Shown: in pieces, positions 1 to 5,929 of the stretch
Position numbering within the stretch: position 1 is the first letter of the stretch
How the letters are laid out: every line of letters starts with the position of its first letter
NCBI GenBank assembly: GCA_040830545.1
Contig: JBFOMB010000131.1
Span: 1-6,231 of the forward strand
Source: HXMU1420-2 sp040830545
GTDB taxonomy: Bacteria > Pseudomonadota > Alphaproteobacteria > Rhodobacterales > Rhodobacteraceae
Reading direction: 5' to 3'
Length of the DNA: 6,231 bases
The notes under the pieces: model-generated
What the model saw: the letters and a program-made list of their open reading frames with translations, nothing else
Database searches by the model: none
What the model was told of the DNA's origin: nothing
Translations under genes and position numbers: made by a program

Positions 1-1939
1 CATCCGCATGGCATGGCACGCCGCAGGCACCTACCGTACCGGCGACGGCCGTGGTGGCGCAGGCACCGGGCAGCAGCGGTTTGCGCCGCTGAACTCGTGG
101 CCGGACAACGGCAACCTGGATAAGGCGCGTCGCCTGCTGTGGCCGATCAAGCAGAAATACGGCAACCAGATTTCCTGGGCGGACCTGTTGATCCTGACCG
201 GCAATGTCGCAATCGAAAGCATGGGCGGCCCGATCTTCGGATTTGGTGGCGGCCGGGCGGATGTCTGGGAACCCGAAGAAGACGTTTACTGGGGGGCGGA
301 AACCGAATGGCTGGCACCGACGGACAACCCGCACAGCCGTTATTCCGGTGAACGCGATCTGGATAACCCGCTGGCTGCTGTTCAGATGGGCCTGATCTAT
401 GTGAACCCCGAAGGTCCTGACGGGCAGCCGGACATCCTGGCCTCGGGCCGTGACATTCGCGAAACCTTTGCCCGGATGGCGATGAACGACGAGGAAACCG
501 TTGCGCTGGTTGCTGGCGGTCACACCTTCGGCAAGGCGCATGGCGCAGGAGACCCGGCGCTGGTCGGACCCGAACCTGAAGGCGCGTCCATGGAAACCAT
601 GGGTCTTGGCTGGATCAACGCGCATGGCACAGGCCACGGCGATGACACCACGACCTCTGGCATCGAAGGCGCGTGGACGGCCAACCCGACCACCTGGGAC
701 AACGGCTATTTCGATCTGCTGTTCGGTTATGACTGGAACCTAACCAAATCGCCCTCGGGCGCATGGATCTGGGAACCGGTTGGCGTGACCGAGGATGACA
801 TGGCCCCGCAGGCGCACGATCCGTCCAAGAAGGTCAAAACCATGATGACCACCGCTGATATGGCGATGCGCATGGACCCGATCTATAAAGAGATCTCGCA
901 GCGGTTCCACAAGAACCCGGATCAGTTCGCGGACGCCTTTGCCCGCGCATGGTTCAAACTGACCCACCGCGACATGGGCCCCAAGGTACGTTACCTGGGC
1001 ACAGACGTTCCGGCGGAAGACCTGATCTGGCAGGATCCGGTGCCGGAAGTGGATCACGACCTGATCGACGCAGCCGACATCTTGGACCTGAAGGCCAAGC
1101 TGCTGGATTGCGGTCTGTCTGTGTCCGAGCTGGTTTCGACGGCATGGGCGTCGGCCTCGACCTATCGCGGGTCGGACCATCGCGGCGGCGCCAACGGCGC
1201 ACGTGTCCGCCTGGCCCCGCAGAACGGCTGGGAAGCGAACGAGCCTGAAAAACTGGCCAAAGCACTGGCAGCCCTGGAAGGCGTGCAAGGCGCGTTCAAC
1301 GCGGCGCAGTCCGGTGGCAAGAAGGTCTCGCTGGCGGACATCATCGTACTGGGCGGCTGCGCAGCGGTGGAAAAGGCCGCGAAGGACGCCGGTCAGGACG
1401 TCGAGGTTCCGTTCACCCCGGGCCGGACCGATGCCACGGACGAGATGACCGATGGCGACAGCTTCAGCGTGCTGGAGCCGGAAGCCGACGGGTTCCGCAA
1501 CTATCAGAAGAAAGAATACTCGATCTCGACCGAGGAGCTTCTGATCGACCGCACGCAACTGCTGACGTTGACTGCGCCAGAAATGACCGTTCTGGTCGGC
1601 GGCATGCGCGTGCTGGGTGCAAACCACGGCGGATCGTCCCATGGGGTGTTCACCGACAACGTGGGTGTGCTGTCCAACGACTTCTTCACCAACCTGCTGG
1701 ACATGGGTGTGGTGTGGTCCAAGACCGATGCGTCGGAAATGACCTTTGAAGGCAAGGATCGCGCCTCTGGTGACGTGAAATGGACCGCAACGCGCGCTGA
1801 TCTGGTCTTTGGTTCCAACTCGCAACTGCGGGCCATTGCCGAGGTTTACGGTCAGGACGACGCCAAGGGTAAGTTCGTGGCGGACTTCGTCGCAGCCTGG
1901 ACCAAGGTCATGAACGCAGACCGGTTCGACCTGGCCTGA
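1..1939 (+). CDS. katG: Catalase-peroxidase KatG, 5'-truncated by the window edge
   Basis: Bifunctional haem enzyme that breaks down hydrogen peroxide as a catalase and also acts as a broad peroxidase, normally a cytosolic oxidative-stress defence. The frame is already open at base 2 (Ile-Arg before the Met at 8), so that Met is internal; about 100 N-terminal residues of a roughly 740-residue family protein lie outside. Counting from the Met at 8, the distal haem site RMAWHAAGTYR gives Trp3 and His4 (Mycobacterium tuberculosis Trp107/His108). Tyr131 in MGLIYVNPEGP and Met157 in RMAMND complete the Met-Tyr-Trp crosslink needed for catalase activity. Proximal His172 lies in GGHTFGKAHG, Ser217 matches Ser315 of the tuberculosis enzyme, and Trp223 matches Trp321. 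From about residue 340 comes the degenerate second peroxidase domain, where WASASTYR (380-387) and GGM (531-533) replace the haem-site histidines, as expected for this family. All catalytic residues in view are intact. An intrinsic terminator follows. Identification is very secure; regulation cannot be judged because the promoter is outside. Confidence 0.97.
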   Translation, partial: IRMAWHAAGTYRTGDGRGGAGTGQQRFAPLNSWPDNGNLDKARRLLWPIKQKYGNQISWADLLILTGNVAIESMGGPIFGFGGGRADVWEPEEDVYWGAETEWLAPTDNPHSRYSGERDLDNPLAAVQMGLIYVNPEGPDGQPDILASGRDIRETFARMAMNDEETVALVAGGHTFGKAHGAGDPALVGPEPEGASMETMGLGWINAHGTGHGDDTTTSGIEGAWTANPTTWDNGYFDLLFGYDWNLTKSPSGAWIWEPVGVTEDDMAPQAHDPSKKVKTMMTTADMAMRMDPIYKEISQRFHKNPDQFADAFARAWFKLTHRDMGPKVRYLGTDVPAEDLIWQDPVPEVDHDLIDAADILDLKAKLLDCGLSVSELVSTAWASASTYRGSDHRGGANGARVRLAPQNGWEANEPEKLAKALAALEGVQGAFNAAQSGGKKVSLADIIVLGGCAAVEKAAKDAGQDVEVPFTPGRTDATDEMTDGDSFSVLEPEADGFRNYQKKEYSISTEELLIDRTQLLTLTAPEMTVLVGGMRVLGANHGGSSHGVFTDNVGVLSNDFFTNLLDMGVVWSKTDASEMTFEGKDRASGDVKWTATRADLVFGSNSQLRAIAEVYGQDDAKGKFVADFVAAWTKVMNADRFDLA

Positions 1940-1962
1940 TCTGACTCAATTACAGCGATTTG

Positions 1963-2000
1963 CCGCCGCCCCGGAGCCTTCGGGGCGGCGGTTTTCTTTT
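1963..2000 (+). terminator. Rho-independent terminator of katG
   Basis: A perfect 11-bp G+C-rich stem pairs 1963-1973 (CCGCCGCCCCG) with 1981-1991 (CGGGGCGGCGG). The loop is 7 nt and can tighten to 3 nt through one G-T and one A-T pair. The tract TTTTCTTTT follows immediately at 1992-2000. It sits 23 bases after the katG stop, so katG most likely ends its transcript here and pcs is a separate unit. On the other strand the stem has no T-run after it, so it acts in one direction only. Confidence 0.93.
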
Positions 2001-2044
2001 CACATCGGCTGGATTTCCCGGCGAATTTCGGTCATGACATCCGA

Positions 2045-2752
2045 ATGACACACGAGTTGCGCGCCCTGTCCGTTCACCTGCTGACCGCCACCGGGGCAGT
2101 GTTTGCCATGCTGGCCATGTTGGCCGCCGTTGATGGAAAATGGGACCTGATGTTCCTGTGGCTGGTGGTGGCATTTGCCGTGGATGGCATCGACGGCCCG
2201 CTGGCGCGCCACTACGACGTGAAGACCTATGCGCCACAGTTTGATGGCGTGTTGCTGGACCTGATCATCGACTACCTGACCTATGTGTTCATTCCGGCCT
2301 TTGCCTTGTTTTCTTCGGGGTTGATGGCAGGGTGGACCGGCTGGGCCGCGATCATCATCATCACCTTTGCCAGTGCGATGTATTTCGCCGACACGCGGAT
2401 GAAGACAAAGGACAACTCGTTTTCGGGCTTCCCGGGGTGCTGGAACATGGTGGTGCTGGTGATCTTTGCGTTGGAGCCGAATTTCTGGGTTAGCCTGGCG
2501 TTGGTTACGGTGCTGGCGATCACGATGTTCCTGCCGCTGAAATTCGTTCACCCTGTCCGCACCGCGCGTTGGCGCGTGGTCACGTTGCCGGTTGCTTTGG
2601 CTTGGACCGTGTTTGCGGGGTGGGCGGCTTGGGTCGATTTTCACCCGGAAAGCTGGGCGCATTGGGGGCTGATCGTGACCAGTGTCTATCTGGTGGTCGC
2701 CGGCATCGCCCAACAGATTGTCCCGCAAAAAAACGGCGGCGACGCGATCTGA
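2045..2752 (+). CDS. pcs: Phosphatidylcholine synthase (CDP-diacylglycerol:choline O-phosphatidyltransferase)
   Basis: Inner-membrane enzyme that condenses choline with CDP-diacylglycerol to give phosphatidylcholine and CMP, the one-step bacterial route dependent on external choline. The 235-residue length is normal for Pcs. The CDP-alcohol phosphotransferase signature is present in its Pcs form, DGx2ARx12Gx3Dx3D: Asp50-Gly51, Ala54-Arg55, Gly68, Asp72, Asp76. The 12-residue spacer, instead of the usual 8, separates Pcs from phosphatidylglycerophosphate and phosphatidylserine synthases. Other Pcs-like stretches are FSGFPGCWN (126-134) and KFVHPVR (166-172). Hydrophobic segments lie near residues 9-28, 35-47, 78-95, 98-113, 133-152, 153-165, 180-196 and 207-223, consistent with about eight membrane helices. 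The ATG at 2045 is the only reasonable start, but it has no clear Shine-Dalgarno sequence; a 4-codon frame beginning at 2034 overlaps it. No convincing promoter is visible between the katG terminator and this start. The gene is convergent with the GNAT gene 70 bases downstream. An A7 run near the 3' end is described separately. Confidence 0.95.
   Translation: MTHELRALSVHLLTATGAVFAMLAMLAAVDGKWDLMFLWLVVAFAVDGIDGPLARHYDVKTYAPQFDGVLLDLIIDYLTYVFIPAFALFSSGLMAGWTGWAAIIIITFASAMYFADTRMKTKDNSFSGFPGCWNMVVLVIFALEPNFWVSLALVTVLAITMFLPLKFVHPVRTARWRVVTLPVALAWTVFAGWAAWVDFHPESWAHWGLIVTSVYLVVAGIAQQIVPQKNGGDAI
2728..2734 (+). other. In-frame A AAA AAC slippery heptamer near the pcs stop
   Basis: The pcs codons CAA AAA AAC (2726-2734) contain A AAA AAC in the phase required for simultaneous -1 slippage. 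Six bases further on, GACGC (2741-2745) can pair with GCGTC (2763-2767), and a 3-bp CTG/CAG stem can form inside the loop. A -1 shift would replace the last residues GGDAI with a 30-residue Arg-rich tail ending at TAA 2824-2826. The sequence is seen directly; any function is inference, and the A7 run could be chance. Confidence 0.3.
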
Positions 2753-2822
2753 GGCAGCAGGGGCGTCTTGGCCGTTTTGTCTGCGAACGGTCTGAAAAAG
2801 GCCCGCTGCGCCGCCGCGTCGC

Positions 2823-3248
2823 CTAAATGACCTGTGTCATCCCCGCACCCAGCCTGTCGGTGGGCCGCCGTTCAAATCCAAACTGCTCGTAAAACCTGTC
2901 TTTACCCGCTGCGGCCATCAATCCGATGGTGGCACCGGGCTGCGCCCGGGCCCGAATACGCGCGATCAGTCGCGCCATCATCTGCTGACCAATGCCGTTC
3001 CCGCGCCAGTCCGGGTGCACGATCACATCCTGCACATAGAAATAGAGCGCGCCATCGCCCACAACCCGCGCCATACCAACCAGTGTTTCCCCCGAGCGAC
3101 AGGTCACATTGACTACCCCCGCTGACAAGGCTGTTGCCGCCACTTCCGTCGAAATCTCACCCCACCCGGCCTCCGCACGGAACCGAAGGAACTCTTCCAC
3201 CAACGGCGCCTTGTCCAGATAGCGCAGGCCTGTGGCTTCAGCCGTCAT
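2823..3248 (-). CDS. GNAT-family N-acetyltransferase, substrate unknown
   Basis: A 141-residue single-domain protein of the Gcn5-related N-acetyltransferase superfamily, which moves an acetyl group from acetyl-CoA to an amine. The core is clear: the beta4 strand VQDVIVHPDW (72-81), then the acetyl-CoA pyrophosphate-binding loop RGNGIG (82-87, the Q/RxxGxG/A motif), helix QQMMARLIARIRAR, and the C-terminal GKDRFYEQFGF (115-125), where the Tyr is the usual general-acid candidate. Length is normal for a minimal GNAT. I chose the ATG at 3248. The frame stays open upstream to 3434, but that part is Arg/Trp-rich and lies antiphase within the preceding reductase gene, so it is not real coding. The chosen start overlaps the reductase stop by 11 bases and has only a weak GGGG in front, so translational coupling is likely. 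It is the last gene of the leftward unit. The acceptor could be a small amine, an aminoglycoside-like compound or a protein; the sequence does not say. Confidence 0.9.
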   Translation of the reverse strand: MTAEATGLRYLDKAPLVEEFLRFRAEAGWGEISTEVAATALSAGVVNVTCRSGETLVGMARVVGDGALYFYVQDVIVHPDWRGNGIGQQMMARLIARIRARAQPGATIGLMAAAGKDRFYEQFGFERRPTDRLGAGMTQVI

Positions 3249-4218
3249 ACAGCCCCGCCGATCGTGCCCGCTGCTGCACCAGCGCCAGCACCATGTCGAT
3301 GGTCGGCGTCGCCACGCCCACGATACGGCCCAGTTCCTGCACAGACCCGACCAGCGCATCAATCTCCATCGGTCGTCCCTGATCCAGATCCTGCAGCATC
3401 GACGTCCGGTGCGCACCCACCGCCGCGCCGCCATCTATCCGCCGATCCACGTCAATCGGGAACTTCACACCCAGCGTTTCCGCAATCTCCTGTGCCTCGA
3501 CCATCATGGCCCGTGCAATCGCCCGCGTGCCGGGTTCGGTGCATAGCACATCCAGCGTGGCATGAGTCAGTGCCGAGATCGGGTTGAACGACAGGTTTCC
3601 CCACAGTTTCACCCAGATCTCGTCCCGCAGCCGGGGCCGCACCGGCGCTTTCAGCCCGGCAGCACTCAGCGCCTTGGACAGGGCCAGCGCCCGCTCGGAC
3701 TTCGACCCGTCCGGTTCGCCCAGCGAAAACCGGTTGCCCTCGATATGTTTGACAACACCCGGTTCAATCACTTCCGCCGCCGGATAGACAACACAGCCCA
3801 GCACCCGGTCCGGACCAAACCCATCCCACTGCGCATTCCCCGGATCGACCGAGGCCAGACGCGTGCCTTCCAATGCCCCACCAATCTTGTGGAAATACCA
3901 CCAGGGCACACCATTCACGCCCGACACAATTGTCGTCTCGGGCCCAATCAACGGCTGCATCTTCTCCACAACGGGCGGCACCGAATGCGCCTTCAGCGTC
4001 ACGATCACGTAATCCTGTGGCCCCAGCGCCGCTGGGTCTTCCTCTGCCCGCACCGGCACCACACTCTCGCCGCTTTCGTCGATCAATCGCAGCCCGTCCG
4101 CCCGCATCGCCGCCAGATGCGGCCCGCGCGCAACCAGCGACACCTCGGCCCCGGCCTGCGCCAGCTTGGCCCCCATGTAACCGCCAATCGCTCCGGCCCC
4201 GAACACACAGATTCTCAT
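3238..4218 (-). CDS. panE: 2-dehydropantoate 2-reductase family protein (PanE/ApbA)
   Basis: NADPH-dependent cytosolic reductase family whose type member converts ketopantoate to pantoate in pantothenate and coenzyme A synthesis. The 326-residue protein begins with a Rossmann nucleotide-binding loop, GAGAIGGYMG (7-16), followed by VARG (29-32), where Arg31 suits NADPH phosphate binding. The catalytic stretch IWVKLWGNLSFNP (201-213) supplies Lys204, Asn208 and Asn212, the same spacing as Lys176, Asn180 and Asn184 of Escherichia coli PanE. SSMLQD-like TSMLQDLDQGRPMEID (272-287) supplies the late Ser and Glu285. The start is the ATG at 4218, preceded by a strong GGGGAGG (4230-4224); an in-frame TTG at 4266 has no such support and would put 16 residues before the Rossmann fold. 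It lies 75 bases after the acyl-CoA synthetase on the same strand and overlaps the GNAT gene. Alphaproteobacteria often carry several PanE paralogues, so reduction of another 2-oxoacid is possible. The family is certain; the exact substrate is not. Confidence 0.88.
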   Translation of the reverse strand: MRICVFGAGAIGGYMGAKLAQAGAEVSLVARGPHLAAMRADGLRLIDESGESVVPVRAEEDPAALGPQDYVIVTLKAHSVPPVVEKMQPLIGPETTIVSGVNGVPWWYFHKIGGALEGTRLASVDPGNAQWDGFGPDRVLGCVVYPAAEVIEPGVVKHIEGNRFSLGEPDGSKSERALALSKALSAAGLKAPVRPRLRDEIWVKLWGNLSFNPISALTHATLDVLCTEPGTRAIARAMMVEAQEIAETLGVKFPIDVDRRIDGGAAVGAHRTSMLQDLDQGRPMEIDALVGSVQELGRIVGVATPTIDMVLALVQQRARSAGLYDG

Positions 4219-4223
4219 CGCTG

Positions 4224-4230
4224 CCTCCCC
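4224..4230 (-). promoter_or_regulatory. Strong Shine-Dalgarno that sets the panE-family start
   Basis: On the minus strand GGGGAGG stands 5 bases before ATG 4218-4216. It decides the start against the in-frame TTG at 4266, which lacks a comparable site. Confidence 0.8.
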
Positions 4231-4245
4231 GGATCGCACACGACC

Positions 4246-4284
4246 CGCTCCTTCATTGTTCCTCAAATACTCTCGCCGAAGGCG
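4246..4284 (-). other. Intergenic hairpin with A/T-rich tail after the ligase gene
   Basis: Ten bases past the ligase stop, the minus strand forms CGCC-TTC-GGCG (4284-4274, a 4-bp stem) followed by GAGTATTTGAGG and then AACAATGAAGGAG. There is no long T-run, so it is a poor intrinsic terminator. From memory, similar short stem plus GAGTATTT...AATGAAG tails recur between genes in Rhodobacterales genomes; that is recollection, not something shown here. It could be an attenuator, an RNA-processing or stability element between ligase and reductase, or a degenerate dispersed repeat. Confidence 0.4.
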
Positions 4285-4293
4285 TCCCCAGAC

Positions 4294-5817
4294 TCAAACC
4301 AACCCCAGCTTCTCCGCCAGCCCGATCCGCTGCATCTTGCCCGTCGCGCCTTTGGGGATTTCTTCCAGGATCACCACCTTGCGCGGCACCTTGAAATCCG
4401 CCAGTCGTTCCGCCGCAAACCCACGAATGCCACGCTCGTCCGCTGCCTCACCTTCACGCAGCACCACAGCCGCCGCCACCTCTTCGCCCAGCTTGTCGTG
4501 GGGCAGGGCAAAGGTCACCGCCTGCTGCACCGCCGGATGATCCATCAACACGCCGTCTATTTCCAGCGGCGACACCTTTTCACCACCCCGGTTGATGATC
4601 TCCTTCAACCGACCGGTCAGGCTCAGGTACCCCTCATCATCAAACGCCCCCTGATCCCCGGTCCGGAACCATCGCCGCCCCTCCGCGTCAAAGAAGTTCT
4701 TTTCATTCGCCTCCGGATTGCCCTCATACCCCGGTGTCACGTTGGGCCCTGAGATCACGATCTCACCTACACCTTCAACCAACCGGTTCTCGGTCTCATG
4801 CGCCGTCCGCACCAGCGGCCCGGCCTCCACTCCAACAGACCCGGGCTTCTGCGCACGGGGCGGCAGCGGGTTTGACGCCATCTGATGCGCAGCCTCAGTC
4901 ATCCCATAGCCCTCGATTACCGGTGCGCCAAAAGTCTCTTGCAACGCGACCATCACCTGCGCGGGTAGCGACGCTGAGGACGAACGCAGGAACCGCAACG
5001 GCACATCCTGGATCACATCAGCGTTCCGCCCGGCCCGCGCCAGGATGGTCTGATGCATCGTTGGGACAGCCGTGTACCAGGTCGGTCGCGCCTCGGTCAT
5101 CTGAGAGAAGAACGCCAGCGCGTTGAACCCCGGTGCACACCAGACCGATCCGCCCGCCGCCAGCGAGGCGGACACCGCCGCCACCAGCCCGTGAATGTGA
5201 AACAGCGGCATCACGTTCAGACACCGATCTGCCGGGCTCAATTCCAGCGACGCGCCGATGTTCCCGGCAGAGGCTGCAATATTGGACTGCAACAGCGGCA
5301 CGATCTTGGGCCGCGACGTGGTCCCTGAGGTGTGCAGGATCAGCGCAATGTCATCCGCTTTGGGGGCCGCCGTATCCGCCTCCCCCGCACTGCCCTCACC
5401 GGACAGGTCAAATGCCCCTGCAGGCGCACCCTCCGGCACCGACAGGCGCAACACGAACAACCCGAACCGCTCTGCCGCCGCCAGCGCCGGCCCGTCATAA
5501 CCCGCCTCAACAATCAGCGCTTTTGCCTTCAGATCCTCAAGATAGAAAGCAAATTCATCTTCGCGATAGGCCGGGTTCAACGGAGCGGTGACCGCCGCCT
5601 GCGCGACACAGATAAACGCGGCCGCCATCTCTGGCCCGTTTGGCAGTACAATCGCCACCCGATCCCCACGTCCGATCCCGAACCCGTGCAGTTTTGCGGT
5701 CACATCCAGCGCCTGCGCACGCAACCCATCATAGCTCAACCAGTCGCGCCCCGGCGCGCCCAATGCCAACGCGGCCCCGTCATGATCCTGCAAAAATCCG
5801 GCAATCGTCGTGCTCAT
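4294..5817 (-). CDS. AMP-forming acyl-CoA synthetase, oxalyl-CoA synthetase (AAE3/Pcs60)-like
   Basis: ANL-superfamily ligase that activates a carboxylic acid with ATP to an acyl-adenylate and then makes the CoA thioester. The 507-residue length is normal and all core motifs are intact: phosphate-binding loop TSGTTSRPK (163-171), MPLFHIHGL (203-211), adenine-binding GYGMTEA (303-309), ATP-ribose-binding TGD (386-388), hinge GRLKEIINRGGEKVSP (402-417), and catalytic Lys494 in PKGATGKMQR (488-497). The stretch MTEAAHQMASNPLPP with KPGSVG (306-329) resembles the plant AAE3 and yeast Pcs60 oxalyl-CoA synthetase branch, which suggests a small, possibly dicarboxylic, substrate. No oxalyl-CoA decarboxylase or formyl-CoA transferase gene is in view, so oxalate is only one option; a short-chain or aromatic acid linked to the divergent P450 is another. 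The start ATG at 5817 has AGGGAG and GAGG upstream (5829-5823). It is probably the first gene of the leftward unit with the reductase and acetyltransferase, and is divergent from the P450 gene. Confidence 0.9.
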   Translation of the reverse strand: MSTTIAGFLQDHDGAALALGAPGRDWLSYDGLRAQALDVTAKLHGFGIGRGDRVAIVLPNGPEMAAAFICVAQAAVTAPLNPAYREDEFAFYLEDLKAKALIVEAGYDGPALAAAERFGLFVLRLSVPEGAPAGAFDLSGEGSAGEADTAAPKADDIALILHTSGTTSRPKIVPLLQSNIAASAGNIGASLELSPADRCLNVMPLFHIHGLVAAVSASLAAGGSVWCAPGFNALAFFSQMTEARPTWYTAVPTMHQTILARAGRNADVIQDVPLRFLRSSSASLPAQVMVALQETFGAPVIEGYGMTEAAHQMASNPLPPRAQKPGSVGVEAGPLVRTAHETENRLVEGVGEIVISGPNVTPGYEGNPEANEKNFFDAEGRRWFRTGDQGAFDDEGYLSLTGRLKEIINRGGEKVSPLEIDGVLMDHPAVQQAVTFALPHDKLGEEVAAAVVLREGEAADERGIRGFAAERLADFKVPRKVVILEEIPKGATGKMQRIGLAEKLGLV

Positions 5818-5847
5818 CGCGCCTCACTCCCTTTGATCAGCCTGCCT

Positions 5848-5876
5848 CAGATAGCGCGCCCGCCCGGGCATGGCAA
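5848..5876 (-). promoter_or_regulatory. Possible sigma70-type promoter for the acyl-CoA synthetase unit
   Basis: The minus strand reads TTGCCA (5876-5871, 5 of 6 to the -35 consensus), a 17-base spacer, then TATCTG (5853-5848, 3 of 6 to the -10 consensus). The predicted transcript would start near 5841, about 24 bases before the ATG at 5817. The -10 box is weak and the spacer very G+C-rich, so this is a candidate only. Confidence 0.4.
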
Positions 5877-5905
5877 TTGACAGGCCCGCCATCGCCCGTG
5901 ACGAT
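5877..5905 (+). promoter_or_regulatory. Possible sigma70-type promoter for the P450 gene
   Basis: A perfect TTGACA at 5877-5882, a 17-base spacer, then GACGAT at 5900-5905 (3 of 6 to the -10 consensus). Transcription would begin near 5912, leaving a leader of about 18 bases that just covers the ribosome binding site. The -35 box abuts the leftward -35 box on the other strand. A 5-bp inverted repeat, CATCG (5890-5894) and CGATG (5902-5906), overlaps the -10 region and could be half-sites for a regulator. Confidence 0.45.
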
Positions 5906-5915
5906 GACACCACAG

Positions 5916-5922
5916 AAGGAGG
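5916..5922 (+). promoter_or_regulatory. Strong Shine-Dalgarno of the P450 gene
   Basis: AAGGAGG lies 7 bases before the ATG at 5930, near-perfect complementarity to the 16S rRNA tail at ideal spacing. It fixes this start with confidence. Confidence 0.9.
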
Positions 5923-5929
5923 ACACGGG

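Noticed and set aside
740..1825. Long open frame of 361 codons antisense to katG
   Set aside because: It mirrors intact KatG coding sequence, is His/Arg/Gln-rich without a recognisable domain, and is the usual antisense openness of G+C-rich genes.
2753..2822. Possible bidirectional terminator between convergent pcs and GNAT genes
   Set aside because: CCGTT/AACGG (2773-2791) gives only a 5-6 bp stem and is not followed by a T-run on either strand; the leftward CCTTTTTC has no strong stem before it.
2935..2949. CCGGGC-TGC-GCCCGG hairpin
   Set aside because: It lies wholly inside GNAT coding sequence with no T-run, and such dyads are common at this G+C content.
3249..3434. Upstream extension of the GNAT reading frame by 62 codons
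   Set aside because: The extension is Arg/Trp-rich out-of-frame reading of the reductase gene; the GNAT fold is complete from the ATG at 3248.
4219..4266. Longer panE-family start at an in-frame TTG (4266)
   Set aside because: It adds 16 residues before a Rossmann motif that normally starts at the N-terminus, while ATG 4218 has a strong GGGGAGG.
3562..4752. Open frame of 396 codons on the + strand across the panE-family gene and the ligase 3' end
   Set aside because: It runs antisense through two well-supported genes and their spacer, is Arg/His/Pro-rich, and resembles no family.
5862..5869. GCCCGGGC palindrome in the divergent spacer
   Set aside because: It is 8 bases of pure G/C, expected by chance here, and lies in the proposed promoter spacer without a paired second site.
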